64,000 nt of DNA, taken from assembly GCA_965662545.1 (NCBI GenBank), contig CBFIHZ010000012.1, positions 33,527 through 97,526 on the forward strand. Reading direction: 5' to 3'. Position numbers and translations under genes: made by a program. Below the pieces are notes generated by a model, which worked only from the letters and a program-made list of their open reading frames with translations, searched no databases and was not told where the DNA came from. Position 1 is the stretch's first letter. Each line of letters starts with the position of its first letter. Positions 57,940 to 64,000 of this stretch are shown here, piece by piece. This stretch comes from CPC320 sp002684375. Lineage in GTDB: Bacteria; Pseudomonadota; Alphaproteobacteria; Rhodobacterales; Rhodobacteraceae.

Positions 57940-60300
57940 CTATTCTGCCGCCAACGGCGATGAGTTGGCTTGTATCGCCCGCCAAACCGCCTGAGGCGTG
58001 GCCGGCATTTCAAGATCATTGCTGCCAATCGCGTCGGTGATTGCGTTGATAACCGCCGGTGGCGCGCCGATAGCCCCCGCCTCACCACAGCCCTTGATGC
58101 CAAGTGGATTATTCGGGCTTGGGGTTGAATGGTGACTGACGTCGTAAAACGGCAGATCTGCAGCCCGAGGCATGGTGTAATCCATATAGGACCCGGTCAA
58201 CAATTGGCCGGCCTCATCATAGATCACATGTTCCAGCATCGCCTGACCAATACCTTGGGCCACCCCACCATGGACCTGGCCTTCGACCACCATCGGGTTG
58301 ATGATCGTGCCGAAATCATCGGCCGAGGTAAATTGCACGATCTCTGTATGACCCGTATCGGGATCAACTTCGACCTCACAGATGAACGCCCCGGACGGGA
58401 ACGAGAAATTGACCGGGTCAAAGAAGGCTGTCTCTTTCAGACCCGGCTCCATGCCTTCGGGCAAATTATGCGCGATATAGGCCGCCAGCCCGACTTCGTG
58501 CCAAGCCATCGACTTATCGGTGCCGGTGACTTTAACCTCGCCGCCTTCGATGACGATATCATCTTCTGAGGCTTCCAGAGCATGCGCCGCGATCTTCTTG
58601 ACCTTGGCCTCGACCTTATCCATCGCCTTTACCACAGCCGTCATCCCAACCGGACCCGAGCGAGAGCCATAGGTGCCCATGCCGAACTGCACCTTGTCGG
58701 TGTCGCCATGGACGATCGAGACGTTTTCAATCGGCAGACCAAAACGATCCGAAACAATCTGTGCAAAGGTTGTTTCATGGCCCTGACCATGACTGTGGCT
58801 GCCAGTGAGAATTTCGATCGATCCCACCGGGTTCACCCGCACTTCTGCGGACTCCCACAGGCCAACACCACATCCAAGTGATCCCACCGCTTTCGACGGC
58901 GCGATACCGCAAGCCTCGATAAAGGTGGAATAGCCGATGCCACGCAATTTACCACGCGCCGCCGCCTCGGCTCTGCGCGCCGGAAAGCCCGCAACGTCTG
59001 CCGAGCTCTGCGCCATTTTCAAAATGGTCGGGAAATCGCCAGCGTCGTATTCCATCAGCACCGGGGTCGCGTGCGGAAAGCTCTGGATGAAATTACGACG
59101 GCGCAATTCTGCTGGGTCCATCCCCATTTCACGCGCGGCTGTCTCCATCATCCGCTCCACCAAATAGGTGGCTTCCGGCCGTCCCGCACCGCGATACGCA
59201 TCCACGGGCACCGTATTGCTGTAATAGGCCCGCACATTACAGTGAATATTGTCGATATTATACTGTCCCGACAGCAATGGCGCATAGAGATAGGTTGGCA
59301 CCGAGCTGGAGAACAGCGACATGTAGGCGCCCAGATTGGCCAGCGTATCGACTTTGAAACCTACGATTTTGCCACTGCTGTCAAACCCCATCTTGGCCGT
59401 GGTAACATGATCGCGACCATGCGCATCAGTTAGGAACGCCTCACTGCGGTCCGAAGTCCATTTGACCGAGCGATTGGTCTTCATCGACGCCCAAAGGCAG
59501 GTGATCTCTTCGGGATAGATATAGATTTTCGCCCCAAAACCACCCCCGACATCGGGCGCGATAACCCTTAACTTATGCTCTGGCGCCACGTTATAGAACG
59601 CCGACAGCACCAGACGCGCGACATGCGGGTTCTGGCTGGTAGTATACAGTGTATATTGCTCTTCGCTGTCGTCATAGGTCGCCACCGCCGAGCGCGGTTC
59701 CATGGGATTCGGCGACAGCCGGTTGTTGATGACATCCAGCGTGGTGACATGCGCCGCCCCCGCAAGACCAGCATCGGTTGCCGCCTCGTCACCAATTTCC
59801 CAATCATAGATCAGGTTCCCCGGTGCGTTTTCATGAATTTCTGGCGCGTCGGCCTCCATTGCAGCGGCAATACTGGCGGCCACAGAAAGCTGTTCATAAC
59901 TGACCTCTACCGCTTCGGCAGCAATCCGCGCTAGCGCTTGGGTTTCGGCAATCACCACCGCCACCGCATCGCCCACATAGCGCACTTTTTCGGTCGCAAG
60001 CGCCGACCAAGCCCCCATATTCATCGGGCTGCCATCTTTCGATGTAACTGCCCAGCCGCAGATGATGTTACCGATGCCGTCGCCGGTCAGTTGTGCACCG
60101 TTTAAAACATCGATCACACCGTCCATCGCCAGCGCCGCGCTGGCGTCTATGCCCGTTACCCGCGCATGGGCATGGGGGCTGCGCACGAAAGCCGCATAGG
60201 CCTGATTATCGTTGCGAACATCATCTGTGTATTTACCTTTTCCAGTGGTAAATCGCTTGTCTTCTTTGCGCTTAACCGCGTCTCCAATACCTGTACTCAT
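57940..60300 (-). CDS. coxL: Form II molybdenum hydroxylase large subunit (CoxL-like)
   Basis: The 786-residue molybdopterin subunit of the aerobic CO dehydrogenase / xanthine oxidase family. The diagnostic active-site motif is AYRGAGR at residues 368-374, which marks form II (form I true CO dehydrogenases have AYRCSFR). Other features: the GGGFGAK cofactor motif (252-258) and the catalytic glutamate in KGCGEAGAIGAPP near the C terminus. Form II enzymes are widespread, but their CO oxidation is uncertain and some act on other substrates. The operon order S-L-M also matches form II. Confidence 0.92.
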   Translation of the reverse strand: MSTGIGDAVKRKEDKRFTTGKGKYTDDVRNDNQAYAAFVRSPHAHARVTGIDASAALAMDGVIDVLNGAQLTGDGIGNIICGWAVTSKDGSPMNMGAWSALATEKVRYVGDAVAVVIAETQALARIAAEAVEVSYEQLSVAASIAAAMEADAPEIHENAPGNLIYDWEIGDEAATDAGLAGAAHVTTLDVINNRLSPNPMEPRSAVATYDDSEEQYTLYTTSQNPHVARLVLSAFYNVAPEHKLRVIAPDVGGGFGAKIYIYPEEITCLWASMKTNRSVKWTSDRSEAFLTDAHGRDHVTTAKMGFDSSGKIVGFKVDTLANLGAYMSLFSSSVPTYLYAPLLSGQYNIDNIHCNVRAYYSNTVPVDAYRGAGRPEATYLVERMMETAAREMGMDPAELRRRNFIQSFPHATPVLMEYDAGDFPTILKMAQSSADVAGFPARRAEAAARGKLRGIGYSTFIEACGIAPSKAVGSLGCGVGLWESAEVRVNPVGSIEILTGSHSHGQGHETTFAQIVSDRFGLPIENVSIVHGDTDKVQFGMGTYGSRSGPVGMTAVVKAMDKVEAKVKKIAAHALEASEDDIVIEGGEVKVTGTDKSMAWHEVGLAAYIAHNLPEGMEPGLKETAFFDPVNFSFPSGAFICEVEVDPDTGHTEIVQFTSADDFGTIINPMVVEGQVHGGVAQGIGQAMLEHVIYDEAGQLLTGSYMDYTMPRAADLPFYDVSHHSTPSPNNPLGIKGCGEAGAIGAPPAVINAITDAIGSNDLEMPATPQAVWRAIQANSSPLAAE

Positions 60301-60321
60301 TGCGTAACCTCCCTTATTCGA

Positions 60322-60792
60322 TCACATTTTCGCCGCGGCGTCTTCGATCGATTTGACTATATTGTGATACCCCGTGCAGCGGCAAATATTGCCCTCTAAC
60401 TCGGCTCGGATCGCCTCAGAGGTCAGTTCAGTGCCCTCCGTCTTATAGCGGTTGACCATATCGACCCCGGTCATGATCATGCCCGGGGTGCAAAAACCGC
60501 ATTGCAAACCATGGTTGTCGTTGAACGCCACCTGCATCGGGTGCAACCCGCCGTTGGCGAGGCCTTCGATCGTGGTGACCTCTGCGCCCTCAAGCGACAC
60601 CGCAAGCGTCGAACAGCTTTTCACCGACTTGCCATCTACATGCACCACACAGGCGCCACATTGGCTGGTGTCACAGCCCACATGGGTTCCCGTCAAGCGC
60701 AGGTTTTCACGCAGGAAAACCGAGAGCAATGTCTCGTCAGGGACGTCTCCGCTCACCGTTTTCCCGTTTACCTTCAATGTTATTTTTGTCAT
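60322..60792 (-). CDS. coxS: Molybdenum hydroxylase 2Fe-2S subunit (CoxS-like)
   Basis: The small iron-sulfur subunit, 156 residues, with two 2Fe-2S clusters: the plant-type GCDTSQCGACVVHVDGKSVKSC motif and the C-terminal CGFCTPGMIM plus CRCTGYHNIV motifs. It passes electrons from the molybdenum site to the FAD subunit. The ATG at 60792 follows AAGGAG. First gene of coxSLM; 21 bases separate it from coxL. Confidence 0.96.
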   Translation of the reverse strand: MTKITLKVNGKTVSGDVPDETLLSVFLRENLRLTGTHVGCDTSQCGACVVHVDGKSVKSCSTLAVSLEGAEVTTIEGLANGGLHPMQVAFNDNHGLQCGFCTPGMIMTGVDMVNRYKTEGTELTSEAIRAELEGNICRCTGYHNIVKSIEDAAAKM

Positions 60793-61434
60793 CTGTCTCT
60801 CCTTTGTTTTAACTTCACACGAGGCTTTTTCGCGCCCAAAACCTGACAAAAGACCAATCAGTCGTGAAGTTTCGATGATTTCTCAACAATTTACTGCAGT
60901 GTCCCCCCAAACACATGATCAGGTCACAAACCTAACTGCAGGCTGGATAACTGGTGTATTCTGAAATGCTCTGAGAGCATGTTATGCGGGGTGGCAAAAT
61001 TCCGCCCCGGTGCGATTTGACCGCTTGATTGAGCACCAAGCGAAACCACTGCCTCTGAGGGCACATGGAACTGAGTTGGTCCGAAATTATTGGCGACAGC
61101 CTCAAAATTCTTGATGGACGCGAAGCATGTCCGCAAACAGAGCTAAATATTTGTTTATAACAGATGGATATCGAAGGCATTAAATGCAGACGCATTGTAA
61201 TCGTTTATCCTCGCTAACTACTAAGCTGGGCACTGATTCAAATACTGATGGTAATGACAAAAAATTATATACACAAACTAAAAAAATTTCATATCAACAA
61301 CGGGTTAATTTGACTTTGCATATTACCAAGATGCGACCCGTGCTAAGGAAGGTCAAAAACAGAAAGGCGGTAATGCCCTTCGTCGCGGCGCAGTTTGGGA
61401 TCAAATATATAGGCAGGAGCGGTTTCACCCCGCT
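60793..61434. other. Leader/intergenic region upstream of coxSLM
   Basis: About 640 bases between the vwa stop and coxS, with no credible gene. Two stem-loops lie close together: ATGCTCTGAGAGCAT (60966-60980, 6-bp stem, three-base loop) and an 8-bp GC-rich stem with one wobble (60987-61009). The rest is AT-rich. The coxSLM promoter is probably here; no consensus was identified. Confidence 0.55.
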
Positions 61435-62670
61435 TTAGCGGGCCACAGGCTGTACCTGAAACCGCGGCGTTTGCGTCCCGGCACTTAGCGCCGCGCTTAA
61501 ATCAGCCAGAGAATTCACTGAATGGCAGGCGTGGAAACTGTCGACAAAAGGCAAAATGGCCCGCACGCCCGCGGCTTTCGGAGCAAAGCCGTCCCAGCGC
61601 AGCAACGGGTTGAGCCAGATCAATTTACGACACCGCAGCGACAGCCGTTCGACTTCTGCACTAAGCAAGGCCGTATCGCCACGCTCCAACCCGTCAGTGA
61701 TCAGCAATACCACCGCCCCCTGCCCCAGAACGCGACGCGACCAGTCACAATTGAACCTATGCAGCGATGCGGAAATTTGGGTGCCCCCCTGCCAGTCAGG
61801 GGCCTCGCGTCCCACCGCCTGCAACGCGTGATCCACATCTTTGAGATGCAGCGCGCGGCTGATGTTGGTCAACTGTGTGCCAAAGGTAAACCCATGCACT
61901 CTGCCCCAGCCACTATTCTGAGCCCAAACCAGCCCATGCAGAAAATGCATCATCATGCGCGCATAACTCGACATAGAGCCAGAGATATCGCATAGCGCCA
62001 CAAGGTTCGGCGGCCGCCGGCGCGGCATTTTCATTGCAAGGCGGTCCACCTCCCCGGCTTTTTTAACCGCCCGCCGCAGCACCGCACGGGCATCCGGTTT
62101 GCGACCGCTGGTCGCGCTGACAAAACGCCGGGTTATCAGCGTATCGACCGGCAGTCTAAGTCGCTGAATCGCCCGTTTTGCCATCTCAGATTCAGACAGG
62201 CTCATCTGTTCAAAATCCATGTTGCGCAGCACCTCGTCCTGCGACGCGGTAAACTGCGCATTGATTTCGACCTCGTTTTTTTCACGGCGCGGGGCTGCAC
62301 GTTCAGATCCGTCGCCCAATGCTTCGGCGGCCCGCCTTTCGGCCGGTTTCGGTTTTTGCCTGTCTTCGGTCTCAAGCTGCTGCACCAACGGCAGCATCAT
62401 TCGCATCATTCGTTCCAGATACTCAGGGTCGCGCCAGAAAAAATGAAACGCCTGATGATAGAGATCCAAATGTTCGGGGCGGCTGATCAACACCGCCCGA
62501 AGCGTCGCATAAAAATCTTGTTTTTGGGTGAACCCCGCATGTTGGACCGCCTCAATTGCAGTGGCGACCTGGGCCGACCCCACAGGGATGCCTGCGCGAC
62601 GCAACGCATGTGCAAAATGGACAATATTGTCCACCAGCCGCCCCGGTGTTGCCTCTGACGCCACAGTCAT
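61435..62670 (-). CDS. coxE: VWA-domain CoxE-family protein
   Basis: A 411-residue protein with the CoxE/VWA layout: an N-terminal helical region (VDNIVHFAHALRRAGIPVG), an Arg/Glu-rich linker, and a von Willebrand-type domain with the metal-ion-dependent adhesion motif DISGSMSSYARM (DxSxS) and GGTQISASLHRF. In cox clusters CoxE works with the MoxR ATPase CoxD in inserting the copper/sulfur of the molybdenum site (established for the carboxydotrophic system). It starts 12 bases after the MoxR gene stops. Confidence 0.9.
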   Translation of the reverse strand: MTVASEATPGRLVDNIVHFAHALRRAGIPVGSAQVATAIEAVQHAGFTQKQDFYATLRAVLISRPEHLDLYHQAFHFFWRDPEYLERMMRMMLPLVQQLETEDRQKPKPAERRAAEALGDGSERAAPRREKNEVEINAQFTASQDEVLRNMDFEQMSLSESEMAKRAIQRLRLPVDTLITRRFVSATSGRKPDARAVLRRAVKKAGEVDRLAMKMPRRRPPNLVALCDISGSMSSYARMMMHFLHGLVWAQNSGWGRVHGFTFGTQLTNISRALHLKDVDHALQAVGREAPDWQGGTQISASLHRFNCDWSRRVLGQGAVVLLITDGLERGDTALLSAEVERLSLRCRKLIWLNPLLRWDGFAPKAAGVRAILPFVDSFHACHSVNSLADLSAALSAGTQTPRFQVQPVAR

Positions 62671-62682
62671 CCAGTCATCCCG

Positions 62683-63597
62683 TCATTGGCTTTTAGCCAA
62701 ATCGATACGCGCCTGATCGATAATGCGCCCCACCTCAGACCCGGCAATTTTTGCGATATCGTCTTGATATTTCAGCGCAGCGCCCAGCGTATCGGACACC
62801 ATCTCTGGCGACAGCGACACCGCATCAAGCGCCACCAGACAGCGCGCCCAATCGACCGTTTCAGCCACGCCCGGTTTTTTGAACAGGTCTTCACCGCGCA
62901 ACCTCTGTACAAAGGCCACGATCTCGGCCGACAGCACCGACGGACAATCCGGCAGTCGCGCCTGCAGGATTTCCATTTCACGGTCAAAATCGGGATAGCC
63001 AACCCAGTGATATAAGCAGCGCCGTTTGAGCGCATCATGCACCTCGCGGGTGCGGTTTGATGTCAAAATGACGATTGGCGGGGTCTCGGCCTTGATTGGG
63101 CCCAATTCGGGGATCGTAACCTGAAACTCTGACAGCGCCTCAAGAAGAAACGCCTCGAACGGTTCGTCCGCGCGATCAACCTCGTCAATCAAAAAAACCG
63201 GCGGTCCCTCTTCATAGGGTTGCAGGGCCTGCAACAACGGACGGCGAATGAGAAAATCTTCCGAGAACAACTCTTTTTGCAAGGCGGACCGTTGCGTTAC
63301 GCCCGTGGCCTCGGCCGTGCGAATGGCAATCATCTGAGCGGAAAAATTCCATTCATAGATCGCTGAGGCCACATCCAGGCCCTCGTAGCATTGCAAGCGG
63401 ATCAAACGTCGCCCAAGAGCTGCAGCCACCGCTTTTGCAATTTCTGTTTTGCCCACCCCTGCTTCACCCTCAAGAAACAGCGGCTTGTCAAGGCTCAGAC
63501 AAAGATAAAGAACTGTGGCTAAGTCCCGACTACAGACATAATTCTGCTCCGACAACAGGGTCACTGTTGCGTCAATATTCTGTGGCAGATTCACCAT
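62683..63597 (-). CDS. coxD: MoxR-family AAA ATPase (CoxD-like)
   Basis: A 304-residue AAA+ ATPase of the MoxR family with Walker A EGEAGVGKTEIAK (about 43-55), Walker B VFLIDEVDRADE (about 131-142) and sensor 1 VILTSNRTRE. In cox operons the CoxD ATPase partners the VWA protein CoxE for maturation of the molybdenum enzyme. AGGAGA precedes the ATG. The gene is immediately upstream of the vwa gene, probably one transcript. Confidence 0.92.
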   Translation of the reverse strand: MVNLPQNIDATVTLLSEQNYVCSRDLATVLYLCLSLDKPLFLEGEAGVGKTEIAKAVAAALGRRLIRLQCYEGLDVASAIYEWNFSAQMIAIRTAEATGVTQRSALQKELFSEDFLIRRPLLQALQPYEEGPPVFLIDEVDRADEPFEAFLLEALSEFQVTIPELGPIKAETPPIVILTSNRTREVHDALKRRCLYHWVGYPDFDREMEILQARLPDCPSVLSAEIVAFVQRLRGEDLFKKPGVAETVDWARCLVALDAVSLSPEMVSDTLGAALKYQDDIAKIAGSEVGRIIDQARIDLAKSQ

Positions 63598-64000
63598 AAA
63601 AAACGGTCTCCTATCGTCAGATTCGCCCTAGTTAGTACTTTTGCATGTCAGACAAAGCCCCGCCAAACAATACATAAATAAACTTCTTACATGCTGGTAA
63701 CCCAGACACCCAATAGAAACACGCGTGCCAAACAACTGCGACGTTACCGCACCTCAACGCTTTGGCGCACAGCATTTTGGCAATAGTAAACTTTGAGAGG
63801 GCTATTGTTAATCATCCAAAGTTTGTGGCATTTGCGCATAAATCAGTGCCCGAGTGCAAAAAACTAAAAGCGCAGAGCCAAAATTTCACATGGGCAGTCG
63901 GCTCTATCCGAAAGGCTGTTTTTGAAGGTCGCATGTCGCACTTTAAATTTCACACGGTTGCGGGGCAACCAAACCGTTGGAAATTAAAAATGTTTGGAGT
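63598..64000. other. Region upstream of moxR, no gene recognised
   Basis: About 400 bases to the window edge with no credible open frame. It holds interlocking inverted repeats at 63781-63824 (CAATAG, AAACTTTG, CTATTG, CAAAGTTT in that order) and a 6-bp stem-loop GGTTGC-GGG-GCAACC at 63956-63970. Promoters for the moxR operon presumably lie in the first part. Confidence 0.5.

Noticed and set aside
57940..60300. True (form I) CO dehydrogenase large subunit
   Set aside because: The active-site motif reads AYRGAGR, not AYRCSFR, and the gene order is S-L-M rather than M-S-L.
60850..61200. Remnant of a transposase or lost gene before coxSLM
   Set aside because: Short translations on either strand did not resemble any transposase motif I could recognise, and no terminal inverted repeats were seen.

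Overview
The window looks like chromosome from an alphaproteobacterium of the Rhodobacteraceae (marine Roseobacter-type). The reasons are: 5-aminolevulinate synthase (C4 haem pathway), a CckA-type hybrid kinase, the prfA-prmC-DUF4167 neighbourhood, a GTTC-N7-GTTC alphaproteobacterial SOS box before recA, and protein sequences typical of that family (RodZ, LptD, HolC, CoxE/MoxR). The GC content is moderate by eye rather than very high. The species cannot be fixed from sequence reading alone. No insertion sequence, prophage, CRISPR array or rRNA operon was seen.

Layout. 1-9.5 kb: holC and pepA on the minus strand, divergent from a tightly coupled plus-strand envelope operon (lptF-lptG-lptD-surA-pdxA-rsmA, mostly ATGA overlaps). 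9.6-12.4 kb: prfA-prmC-DUF4167 (minus). 12.7-17.3 kb: a DMT exporter, a GNAT protein, an agmatinase-type ureohydrolase, an M20 amidohydrolase and mazG. 17.3-22.6 kb: a four-gene minus-strand operon (DUF4856 imelysin-like protein, sterol-desaturase-family diiron hydroxylase, FbpA-type iron-binding protein, FbpB-type permease) preceded by a perfect TGA-N9-TCA palindrome of the iron-responsive type; this is the least conventional system in the window. 22.8-25.7 kb: nucleoside hydrolase, GNAT, SelO. 25.8-32.5 kb: amidase, aminotransferase, M48 protease with TPR-like region, RodZ, hemA. 32.7-38.5 kb: M20 dipeptidase coupled to a fluoroacetate-dehalogenase-like hydrolase, an HCCA isomerase-like protein, a DsrE-like protein, two tandem tRNA-Asp genes and an amidase.

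39-54.5 kb: a non-pyrrolysine MttB-family methyltransferase, typA, a small lipoprotein, alaS with a coupled DUF1330 gene, recA, a sulfotransferase-like protein, cckA, an RsmB-like methyltransferase, guaB and a second ureohydrolase. 54.5-54.65 kb holds two diverged 60-bp tandem units, each with two hairpins. 54.9-57 kb: an ASKHA/2Fe-2S protein of the corrinoid-activation type, a possible partner of the MttB protein. 57-63.6 kb: moxR-vwa (coxDE-like) followed by a coxS-coxL-coxM molybdenum hydroxylase operon whose large subunit carries the form II motif AYRGAGR, ending in a clear intrinsic terminator.

Most genes are housekeeping or central metabolism. The accessory functions concern iron acquisition, one-carbon/methylamine-type chemistry, molybdenum hydroxylase chemistry and turnover of small organic nitrogen and halogen compounds, which fits a pelagic heterotroph. 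All assignments come from reading sequence and motifs; no database search was run.
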